Assembly: GCA_020063075.1 (NCBI GenBank)
Contig: JAGUVE010000105.1
Location: 1 to 7,296 of the forward strand
From: Parcubacteria group bacterium
GTDB lineage: Bacteria > Patescibacteriota > Minisyncoccia > Minisyncoccales > JAGUVE01
DNA: 7,296 nucleotides
Direction: 5' to 3'
Made by a program: the position numbers and the translations under genes. Positions within the stretch are counted from its first letter, which is position 1; the number at the start of each line of letters is the position of its first letter. The notes beneath the pieces were generated by a model. The model made no database searches, was not told the origin of the DNA, and saw only the letters and a program-made list of their open reading frames with translations. This document shows, one piece after another, positions 1-5,535 of this stretch.

Positions 1-1223
1 AAATATTTCTTTTGTTCCCGGCTTATCTTGTCTATTTTAATTCCCATTGTTCTCAATTTCAATTCCGAAATTTTACTGTCTATTTCTTCGGGAATTTTAT
101 AAACTTTTGGCTCCAAGTTTCTGTTTTTTGTCAGCCATTCGGCCGACAGCGCCTGCAAAGAAAAGCTCATATCCATCACTTCCGAAGGATGCCCCTCGGC
201 CGCCGCCAGGTTAACCAGGCGTCCCTCGGCCAAAATATAAATTTTCTTTCCGTTTTTCAATTGATATTCTTCCAAATTATCTCTGAGCCGTCTTTTTCCT
301 TTGCTTAATTTTGCCAAATCCTTGAGATTGAGCTCAACATTGAAATGGCCGGCGTTAGCCAGAATCGCGCCTGATTTCATTTTTAAAAAATGTTCCTTTG
401 TAATTATGCCCTTATCCCCCGTCGCCGTAACAAATACATCTCCAATTTTTGAGGCCTCTGCCATCGGAAGAACCGAAAACCCGTCCATCACCGCTTCCAA
501 TGCCCTTTGGGAATTGACTTCGGTGATTATTACGTTTGACCCCATTCCTTTTGCCCTCTGGGCAATTCCTTTTCCGCACCAGCCGTAGCCCCCGACAACA
601 AAATTTTTCCCGGCTAACAAAATGGCGGTTGCCCTCAAAATTCCGTCAATCGTTGATTGGCCGGTTCCATAGCGATTGTCAAATAAAAATTTAGAATAAG
701 CGTCGTTTACCGCGACAACGGGATATCTCAAAGCGCCTTCTTTTTCCATCGCCTTAAATCTTATCACTCCGGTGGTTGTTTCCTCTGTGCCTCCAATTAC
801 GTTTTTTATCAACTCTTTTTTCCTTGAGTGAATGGTTATAATTAAGTCGCCGCCGTCATCCATTGTTATATTGGGTTCTTTTTTCAAAACCTCGTTCAGG
901 CACCAATAGTATTCTTTCTCATTCAGTCCCCGCCAGGCAAAGACCTCAATTCCTTCTTTAACCAAACCGGCCGCAACCTCGTCTTTTGTTGACAAAGGAT
1001 TTGAACCGCAAACAAAAACTTTCGCTCCCCCCGACTTCAGGGTTTTTGCCAGAACAGCCGTCTCTTTTGTCACGTGAAGGCAGGCGCCAACCTTGAGCCC
1101 CTTTAATGGTTTTTCTTTCTCAAATCTTTTCCTGATTTCCATCAAAACCGGCATATTGCTCTCTGCCCACTCAATATCCAATTTTCCTTTTGGCGCAAAA
1201 TTAAGAGATTTTACTTTAGACAT
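1..1223 (-). CDS. ahcY: S-adenosylhomocysteine hydrolase, 3' end cut by window edge
   Basis: This enzyme splits S-adenosylhomocysteine into adenosine and homocysteine with bound NAD, clearing the inhibitory product of SAM-dependent methylation in the cytoplasm. The visible 407 residues are nearly the whole protein; perhaps ten to twenty C-terminal residues lie beyond the window. Family motifs appear in order: NPLSTKDEVAAGL (75-87), DDGGDLI (122-128), GGTEETTTGV (144-153), VNDAYSKFLFDNRYG (172-186), the NAD-binding glycine motif GGYGWCGKG (211-219), NAGHFNVE (290-297) and AEGRLVNLAAAEGHPSEVMD (332-351). The GYGWCG loop and NAGHFN rather than NAGHFD suggest the shorter archaeal/Thermotoga-like type (family knowledge). 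The ATG at 1223 overlaps the end of the upstream kinase gene by 13 nt, so translation is probably coupled. No Shine-Dalgarno is visible. It is the last visible gene of the SAM-cycle operon. Confidence 0.97.
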   Translation of the reverse strand, partial: MSKVKSLNFAPKGKLDIEWAESNMPVLMEIRKRFEKEKPLKGLKVGACLHVTKETAVLAKTLKSGGAKVFVCGSNPLSTKDEVAAGLVKEGIEVFAWRGLNEKEYYWCLNEVLKKEPNITMDDGGDLIITIHSRKKELIKNVIGGTEETTTGVIRFKAMEKEGALRYPVVAVNDAYSKFLFDNRYGTGQSTIDGILRATAILLAGKNFVVGGYGWCGKGIAQRAKGMGSNVIITEVNSQRALEAVMDGFSVLPMAEASKIGDVFVTATGDKGIITKEHFLKMKSGAILANAGHFNVELNLKDLAKLSKGKRRLRDNLEEYQLKNGKKIYILAEGRLVNLAAAEGHPSEVMDMSFSLQALSAEWLTKNRNLEPKVYKIPEEIDSKISELKLRTMGIKIDKISREQKKY

Positions 1224-2854
1224 AATACTTTTTTTAAAACTTTATTTGCCTCGTTATTAACGTCTTCTTTTTCGGTATCTATGGAAATATAATTCTCTTT
1301 GGGTAGTTTTATTTTCTCAAATTTTCCTTTTAATTGCAAATAAACCTGAACCGTGGCGTCAGAAATCTCCTTTTTCTTTATTCTTTCTTGCAGGCGCTCC
1401 AAGGTTTTCTTTTCCGAAGCCCGGCATTCAACAAAAAGATGGGGAATTTTTTCTTTCTCGGCTTTGTCAATTACTATTTTTCTGTAAAAATCCGTCGGGA
1501 AAGTCGCGTCCAGAATAACTAACTCGCCTTTTTTTAATAATTTCAAACCGTCGCCGATCATTTTTTTATAAACCCGCTCCGTAACGGCCCGGCTGTAAAT
1601 TTTCTCCAAACTCCTTTTCCTGTGTTCAAAAAGAGGAATGCCGAGTATTTCTTTTCTTATAACATCGGACTTAAAAAGCCGGGCACCCGTGATTCGGGAT
1701 AGATAATCGGCCAAATAACTCTTGCCGCTTCCGATCTCTCCGCAAAAAACCAGCAAAAACGGCTTTCTCTTTGCCCAGTAGTGAATTTTCGACCGGCTCC
1801 GCCGCATTATTCCGACTTCGTCGGGATGTCGAAAATCTACTACTGGGTTTGAAAACTCGTAAGCGTATTTAAAAGCCAGAGAAAAATATTTCTGAATTGA
1901 CGACATATCTGCTTTCGGCAAAGAAAAACAGCCGACTTTTGCCCTTATATAAGCCCGATAACACTTGTAAAACGGAAAAATTTTATAAAGGTCCCTGTCC
2001 TTAAGTTCGAAATTATATTGTTCAATAAAATATTTGGAAAAATCCGGTTTCCCCAAATAATCAAAATCCATTGCCAAAAAAGCGACATCGGAAGCGGTAT
2101 CCTGATAACGGAATCTTTTGTTAAATTCAATGCAGTCAATAATATAGATTTTTTGAGGAGCGATAAAAATATTTTCGGTATGCAGGTCTCCGTGACAGTC
2201 CCTGATTTTTTTCCCTTTTTGCCGTTTTAAAAACAGGGCTTTGGTTTTGTTTAAAAAACTACGGGTTTCTTCAGTAATAAATTTATACAGAGTTTCGTTA
2301 ACAACTTTACCGACAAAAGGTCTCATCTGCCTGAAATTTTCTTCGCAGTTTTTCCTGATAATTTTTATTGAACCGTATTTGTTTATTTCCGGGGAAGTTC
2401 GGGCTGTCCGATGAAAATCAGCGGCGATTTTGGCGATTTTTTTGACCGAATTTTTTCTTAATTTCCCCCTTTTGAGCAATTCCGGAGCGTAGTATTTTTC
2501 CGGTATTTCTTTCATTTTCAAAGCGTGGTCTTTTATTTTTTCATTTTTAAAAATGGGCGCTCGCGATGACTCCAAAATCCTCAACCTGCCGCCGCTCTCC
2601 GCAATCGGCACAACGTCCAAATAAATTTCTTTTGTCAGCCGCCGGTTCAGTCGCAGTTCTTCTTCCAAAAAAATTTTCCTCTTTTGAAAAGAGGAAAAAT
2701 CCAAATAGCTGAACTTAACCGGTTTTTTAATTTTATAAACAAAATTTCCCGTGAAAATTAGCCAGGAAATGTATGTTTCTCTTAACTTTAAATACCTGAC
2801 CTTGTGAGGAAAAACTTTTGAATTTAGAAGTTTTTTAATTTCTTTTTCATTCAC
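1211..2854 (-). CDS. Bifunctional APH-fold kinase / P-loop ATPase (COG2187-like)
   Basis: The 547-residue protein has two domains. The N-terminal part (about 1-335) is an aminoglycoside-phosphotransferase-like kinase: catalytic loop CHGDLHTENIF (220-230), metal-binding IDCIEF (239-244) and SDVAFLAMD (255-263). The C-terminal part (about 362-547) is a P-loop kinase: Walker A GEIGSGKS (372-379), a following SDVIRKE (396-402) and LVILDATF (445-452). This matches the family usually annotated as bifunctional aminoglycoside phosphotransferase/ATP-binding protein, whose substrate I do not know; drug resistance need not be the role. The start is GTG at 2854, which overlaps the metK stop as GTGA; the ATG four bases downstream is out of frame. 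The 3' end overlaps ahcY by 13 nt. Methylthioribose kinase also has the APH fold, so a SAM-cycle metabolite such as adenosine is a plausible target (inference). Residues 336-361 are encoded by an inserted palindromic repeat and form the interdomain linker. Confidence 0.9.
   Translation of the reverse strand: MNEKEIKKLLNSKVFPHKVRYLKLRETYISWLIFTGNFVYKIKKPVKFSYLDFSSFQKRKIFLEEELRLNRRLTKEIYLDVVPIAESGGRLRILESSRAPIFKNEKIKDHALKMKEIPEKYYAPELLKRGKLRKNSVKKIAKIAADFHRTARTSPEINKYGSIKIIRKNCEENFRQMRPFVGKVVNETLYKFITEETRSFLNKTKALFLKRQKGKKIRDCHGDLHTENIFIAPQKIYIIDCIEFNKRFRYQDTASDVAFLAMDFDYLGKPDFSKYFIEQYNFELKDRDLYKIFPFYKCYRAYIRAKVGCFSLPKADMSSIQKYFSLAFKYAYEFSNPVVDFRHPDEVGIMRRSRSKIHYWAKRKPFLLVFCGEIGSGKSYLADYLSRITGARLFKSDVIRKEILGIPLFEHRKRSLEKIYSRAVTERVYKKMIGDGLKLLKKGELVILDATFPTDFYRKIVIDKAEKEKIPHLFVECRASEKKTLERLQERIKKKEISDATVQVYLQLKGKFEKIKLPKENYISIDTEKEDVNNEANKVLKKVLCLK
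1770..1773. repeat. Direct repeat TTTG, left flank of 74-bp palindrome
   Basis: TTTG directly abuts the left arm, and the same four bases abut the right arm at 1848-1851. This fits a short target-site duplication. Four bases are short enough for chance agreement; the exact in-frame length of element plus one copy (78 bp) is the supporting point. Confidence 0.4.
1774..1847 (+). mobile_element. 74-bp gene-less palindromic element inside the kinase gene
   Basis: The outer arms are CCCAGTAGTGAATTTTCGAC (1774-1793) and GTCGAAAATCTACTACTGGG (1828-1847), an inverted repeat matching at 18 of 20 positions. The two differing positions are GA in one arm and AG in the other. Two smaller hairpins lie inside: CGGC-TCC-GCCG (1794-1804), and an 8-bp stem with a TTC loop (1809-1827, one T-G pair). 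A single strand would fold as a long stem ending in two hairpins. The element is flanked by TTTG on both sides (1770-1773 and 1848-1851), possibly a 4-bp target duplication. Element plus one duplication is 78 bp, exactly 26 codons. Its arms match the ends of the GIY-YIG element at 5071-5390, with the same GA/AG asymmetry. The inverted repeat is certain; mobility is inferred. Confidence 0.8.
1848..1851. repeat. Direct repeat TTTG, right flank of 74-bp palindrome
   Basis: Partner of the TTTG at 1770-1773, directly after the last base of the right arm. Removing the element and one copy would rejoin Ser335 to Lys362 of the kinase, giving a normal short link between the APH domain and the P-loop domain. 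Confidence 0.4.
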
Positions 2855-4023
2855 GGTTTAACCAATTTTAAAATTTCTTGGGCTTTATCCGTTTTTTCCC
2901 AGGTAAATTCCGGCTCCTGCCTGCCAAAATGACCGTAAACCGCGGTCTTTAAATAAATGGGCCTTCTCAGGTTAAGGTGTTCAATAATTTGCTTTGGCCT
3001 AAAATCAAAAACTTTCTTGACAACGGCGACAATCTCGTCGTCGGAAATCTTTCCGGTTCCTTTGGTATCAATATATATTGATACGGGTTGAGCCACGCCA
3101 ATGGCATAGGCAACCTGAATCTCGCATTTGTCGGCCAGCCCCGAAGCAACAATATTTTTGGCGACATACCTTGCCATATATGCCCCGCTTCTGTCAACTT
3201 TAGTGACGCATTTTCCGGAAAAACAACCGCCGCCGTGAGCCCCGACTCCGCCGTAGGTGTCAACGATTATTTTTCGGCCGGTTAAACCGGTATCGGCCGG
3301 CGGGCCGCCCAAAACAAAGCGGCCGGTAGAATTAATAAAGTATTTTGTATCCTTATCAATCAAATTTCCAACCACCGGCAATATTACTTTTTCCTTTATA
3401 TCCTGCCTGAGCCGCTCCATGTCAACCGCGGGAGAATGGTGGGCCGCTATAACAACGGCCTCGAGCCTTTTTGCCTTGCCGTCTTCATATTCAATCGTCA
3501 CCTGGGACTTGCCGTCAGGCCGCAGATACTCTAACGTTTTATTCTTTCTAACCTCGGCTAATTTCATTGTCAGTTTATGGGCTAAGGTTATCGGCAAAGG
3601 CATAAATTCCGGCGTCTCGTTGGTGGCGTAACCAAACATCAAACCCTGATCTCCGGCCCCCTGTTCTTTTTTGGTAATTTCTTTCCCAACCTTAACCTCG
3701 TCAACTCCCTGCGCAATATCGGGCGACTGCTCGTGAAGAGTAACCACCACCCCCACATCGTTGTAGCAAAAACCGTATTCCGGCTTGTCATAACCTATTT
3801 TTTTTAAAATAGCCCTGACTGTTTCTTGAATATCAACATAGGCCCTCGTTCTCGCTTCGCCCCCCACCACAACCAGGCCCGTCGTGCAAAAACACTCGAT
3901 CCCGGCGTGACTGTCCGGGTCTTGTTTCAACATTTCGTCATAGATAGCATCGGAAAGCTGGTCGCAAATTTTATCGGGATGACCCTCTGTAACGGACTCC
4001 GAGGTAAAAAAATGTTTTTTCAT
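2851..4023 (-). CDS. metK: S-adenosylmethionine synthetase
   Basis: It makes SAM from methionine and ATP in the cytoplasm. At 390 residues it has the usual bacterial length and is complete. Motifs: GHPDKICDQLSDAIYD (14-29), NDVGVVV (88-94), HEQSPDIAQGV (97-107), the first family signature GAGDQGLMFGYATNE (122-136), GGPPADTGLTGRKIIVDTYG (239-258) and GGGCFSGKCVTKVDRSGAY (264-282). The last stretch is odd: the second family signature is remembered as G-[GA]-G-[ASC]-F-S-x-K-[DE], and here the final acidic residue is Cys272. All other expected residues, including KVDRS, are kept, so the enzyme is probably active. The ATG at 4023 lies 4 nt after the thiE stop, and the TGA stop overlaps the kinase GTG start, so it sits in the middle of a coupled operon. 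No strong Shine-Dalgarno is visible. Confidence 0.98.
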   Translation of the reverse strand: MKKHFFTSESVTEGHPDKICDQLSDAIYDEMLKQDPDSHAGIECFCTTGLVVVGGEARTRAYVDIQETVRAILKKIGYDKPEYGFCYNDVGVVVTLHEQSPDIAQGVDEVKVGKEITKKEQGAGDQGLMFGYATNETPEFMPLPITLAHKLTMKLAEVRKNKTLEYLRPDGKSQVTIEYEDGKAKRLEAVVIAAHHSPAVDMERLRQDIKEKVILPVVGNLIDKDTKYFINSTGRFVLGGPPADTGLTGRKIIVDTYGGVGAHGGGCFSGKCVTKVDRSGAYMARYVAKNIVASGLADKCEIQVAYAIGVAQPVSIYIDTKGTGKISDDEIVAVVKKVFDFRPKQIIEHLNLRRPIYLKTAVYGHFGRQEPEFTWEKTDKAQEILKLVKP

Positions 4024-4027
4024 ATTT

Positions 4028-5068
4028 TTACTTGTTTAAATTTGATAAAATTTTTTTAACTGCCGTTTTTGGGCTGGCTTTATCAAGGATTGCTTTGGAT
4101 ATTGCAATTCCATCAACCTCAAATTTCATTGCTTCCTGTAAATTATTTTCATTTATACCACCGATAACGACAATTGGCAAGGAAATTTTATTTTTAATTT
4201 CTCTGATTAAAGGGGGTTTTGCCAAAATTGCGTCTTCTTTTGTCGCGGTTGGATAAAGAGCCCCAATTGAAATATAGTCGGCTCCTTCTTTTTCGGCTTC
4301 TTGCGCCTCTTTTTGGCTGTGGACCGAACGGCCTATAATTTTTTCAAAAGAAAGAATTTTCCTGACCGCAGTTATCGGCAAGTCGTCATCTCCCAAATGG
4401 ACTCCATCGGCATCAACGGCTAAGGCAATGTCAACGTAGTCGTTGACTAAAAAAAGAACGCTCGCTTTCCGACAAATTTTTTTAAGGGAGAGCGCGGTTG
4501 CCAAAATTTTCCTTTTATTATTTTTTTTATCCCTCAACTGAACCGCTTTCGCTCCGCCTTTAATAACTTCTTTTAAGAGTTCAACCGGATTTTTCTTTTT
4601 AAAGTACTTGGCGTCCAAAATCACATAGAGGGGAAAAAGTTTTTTGACCTTCTCTCCTCTCGAAAACTTTGAAACAATTTCCTTTTCAATATTATATAAT
4701 AAAAATCGGCTGTCTTGAAATTTCCGCCAATTTTTATTCTCCAAAAATTTAAAATACTCTTCCAAGACACGCAGGGATTCCTCGGCTCTTTTGGCGTTGG
4801 CGACAACCAAATCAACAAAATTTTTTCGCTTTCCTTCTCCGGCGGCAAATAAAGAGGCGCCGATATCCTCGCCTCGCGAATTAAGAAACTCCAAATCGTA
4901 TTGCTTGCTTTCTTCCAATAAAGAATGCCGCGTTTCTTTTAATTTTCTGGTTATTTTATAATCGCGCAGAATAAACCGAGACATATCCTCCAAAACCCTC
5001 AACCCCTCGCTGAGCCGCCCGAAATTAGCGTCCAAAATAGATGAAATTTTTTTATCTAACTTTTGCAT
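4028..5068 (-). CDS. thiE: ThiD2-ThiE fusion: HMP-P kinase-like domain plus thiamine-phosphate synthase
   Basis: The C-terminal part (about 143-346) is thiamine-phosphate synthase, which joins HMP pyrophosphate and thiazole phosphate. Motifs: YVILDAKYF (148-156), KAVQLRDKK (174-182), VNDYVDIALAVDADGVHLGD (208-227), GRSVHSQKEA (246-255), GADYISIGALYPTATK (262-277), PIVVIGGI (298-305) and VDGIAISKAI (318-327). The N-terminal part (about 1-135) has the helical ThiD2 pattern, LDANFGRLSEGLRVLEDMSR (12-31) and NAKRAEESLRVLEEYF (91-106). ThiD2 domains, often fused to ThiE, are reported to phosphorylate HMP phosphate, so one protein could do two consecutive steps. No other thiamine gene is visible, which suits salvage. 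The ATG at 5068 lies inside the direct repeat GCATAA left by the GIY-YIG element, only 20 nt after the nuclease stop. The start has no Shine-Dalgarno. First cellular gene of the SAM-cycle operon. Confidence 0.93.
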   Translation of the reverse strand: MQKLDKKISSILDANFGRLSEGLRVLEDMSRFILRDYKITRKLKETRHSLLEESKQYDLEFLNSRGEDIGASLFAAGEGKRKNFVDLVVANAKRAEESLRVLEEYFKFLENKNWRKFQDSRFLLYNIEKEIVSKFSRGEKVKKLFPLYVILDAKYFKKKNPVELLKEVIKGGAKAVQLRDKKNNKRKILATALSLKKICRKASVLFLVNDYVDIALAVDADGVHLGDDDLPITAVRKILSFEKIIGRSVHSQKEAQEAEKEGADYISIGALYPTATKEDAILAKPPLIREIKNKISLPIVVIGGINENNLQEAMKFEVDGIAISKAILDKASPKTAVKKILSNLNK

Positions 5069-5070
5069 AA
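5065..5070. repeat. Direct repeat GCATAA, left flank (contains thiE start codon)
   Basis: GCATAA directly precedes the left inverted repeat, and the same six bases directly follow the right one. On the minus strand this is TTATGC and holds the thiE ATG, so a duplication here would keep the start codon intact next to the element. Confidence 0.6.
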
Positions 5071-5089
5071 CAGGTAGTAGAAATTCGAC
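5071..5089 (+). repeat. Left terminal inverted repeat of the GIY-YIG element
   Basis: CAGGTAGTAGAAATTCGAC, the AG-type arm. It pairs with 5372-5390; the only differences are AG here against GA in the partner. In a folded strand these give one G-T pair and one A-C mismatch, the same as in the palindrome at 1774-1847. The last base belongs to the nuclease stop codon. Confidence 0.85.
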
Positions 5090-5364
5090 TAATTTTTCAA
5101 CAATTTATTATGATAAAAATATTCTTTTAGCATTCGTTTAAGCAATCTGCTTCCTTGATTGGTTTTAAGATATTTTTCTCTGCGTTTGGCGTCTTCTTTG
5201 TTGCGATATGCCTCAAAAAAAATTAACTGCCAGGGTATGTGTGGTTTTGTTGAAAAATTTAATCCGCGATTATGTTCTTTTAACCTTTTTCTTAAATCGA
5301 TTGTATAACCGATATATAAATCTTTGTTTTTTATAGATTGCAAAATATACACATAATAGAACAT
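5089..5364 (-). CDS. Small GIY-YIG endonuclease (YhbQ/UPF0213-like)
   Basis: This 91-residue single-domain protein is a GIY-YIG nuclease. From the chosen start, residues 2-8 (FYYVYIL) form the GIY part and 17-21 (YIGYT) the YIG part, followed by the conserved DLRKRLKEHN (23-32), which holds the catalytic Arg region. The later stretch EAYRNKEDAKRREKYLKT (51-68) holds the usual metal-binding Glu (NKEDAxxRE). The ATG at 5364 is preferred because the family normally begins with this strand. The frame also opens at an ATG at 5394, but that adds ten residues encoded by the inverted repeat itself. The gene nearly fills a 320-bp inverted-repeat element and reads in the same direction as thiE. Known small GIY-YIG proteins include repair-type, homing and single-strand-specific nucleases; here the flanking repeats suggest it acts on them (inference). 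Confidence 0.92.
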   Translation of the reverse strand: MFYYVYILQSIKNKDLYIGYTIDLRKRLKEHNRGLNFSTKPHIPWQLIFFEAYRNKEDAKRREKYLKTNQGSRLLKRMLKEYFYHNKLLKN

Positions 5365-5371
5365 AATCGCG

Positions 5372-5390
5372 GTCGAATTTTCACTACCTG
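5372..5390 (-). repeat. Right terminal inverted repeat of the GIY-YIG element
   Basis: Read on the minus strand it is CAGGTAGTGAAAATTCGAC, the GA-type arm, followed by CG and ATTAT. The GA-type arm of the palindrome at 1774 also continues from TTCGAC into CCG and, after a small hairpin, CATTAT, so the likeness extends slightly beyond the arm. Confidence 0.85.
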
Positions 5391-5396
5391 GCATAA
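5391..5396. repeat. Direct repeat GCATAA, right flank
   Basis: Partner of 5065-5070, directly abutting the right inverted repeat. It is the basis for calling a 6-bp target-site duplication. It could instead be part of a longer conserved upstream end of the element together with the hairpin at 5404-5434. Confidence 0.6.
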
Positions 5397-5403
5397 GAAT
5401 TTT

Positions 5404-5434
5404 TGCCGAAGTGTGGCTGCGCCAACCCTCGGCA
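5404..5434 (-). promoter_or_regulatory. Leader hairpin upstream of the GIY-YIG/thiE unit
   Basis: Arms TGCCGA (5404-5409) and TCGGCA (5429-5434) pair perfectly. Inside them is a second stem, GGC-TGC-GCC (5415-5423), extended by a partly paired GT/AC stretch. On the minus strand it lies just after the predicted transcription start and is followed by AAAAATTC, not a T-run, so it is not a terminator in that direction. It may protect the 5' end of the operon transcript or belong to the mobile element. I see no TPP riboswitch consensus in it. Confidence 0.5.
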
Positions 5435-5442
5435 TACTCTAA

Positions 5443-5471
5443 ATTCTAACAAAAAACCATCTTCTTTTAAA
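5443..5471 (-). promoter_or_regulatory. Candidate sigma-70-type promoter for the thiE-metK operon
   Basis: On the minus strand, TTTAAA (5471-5466) and TAGAAT (5448-5443) are separated by 17 nt, matching the -35 and -10 boxes at 4 of 6 and 5 of 6 positions. It lies directly downstream of the NIF3 terminator and upstream of the nuclease and thiE, where an operon promoter is needed. The prediction rests on sequence alone. Confidence 0.4.
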
Positions 5472-5493
5472 GGGCGGATTTCAAAAACCTTAA

Positions 5494-5521
5494 ATAAAAA
5501 AGCGCCGGTTTTGACGGCGCT
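5494..5521 (-). terminator. Rho-independent terminator of the NIF3 gene
   Basis: On the minus strand a perfect 7-bp GC-rich stem (AGCGCCG / CGGCGCT, 5521-5515 with 5507-5501) encloses a 7-nt loop and runs into TTTTTTATTT. It begins about 15 nt after the NIF3 stop codon and cleanly separates that gene from the thiE operon. Confidence 0.85.
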
Positions 5522-5535
5522 GATTGTTTTTGTGT

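Larger units (their letters stand above)
5071..5390 (-). mobile_element. 320-bp inverted-repeat element carrying a GIY-YIG nuclease
   Basis: The ends are inverted copies: CAGGTAGTAGAAATTCGAC at 5071-5089 and, on the opposite strand, CAGGTAGTGAAAATTCGAC at 5390-5372, matching at 17 of 19 positions. Immediately outside both ends is GCATAA (5065-5070 and 5391-5396), which looks like a 6-bp target duplication. Between the ends is one gene, the GIY-YIG nuclease, whose TAG stop begins in the last base pair of the left repeat, so there is almost no spare sequence. No transposase, recombinase or reverse transcriptase is present. The inverted and direct repeats are seen directly; movement by the nuclease is inferred. 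A related gene-less palindrome lies at 1774-1847. Alternative: a conserved nuclease gene lying between its own target sites, without transposition. Confidence 0.75.

Noticed and set aside
301..588. Plus-strand open frame of 95 codons
   Set aside because: Antisense shadow of ahcY, whose motifs are continuous through the region on the minus strand.
1211..2854. Aminoglycoside resistance gene
   Set aside because: The APH fold covers many kinases; the fusion to a P-loop domain and the metK-ahcY context point to housekeeping metabolism.
5397..5442. TPP riboswitch upstream of the thiE operon
   Set aside because: The hairpin lacks the conserved CUGAGA and other TPP-aptamer sequences, and the region is too short for the full aptamer.
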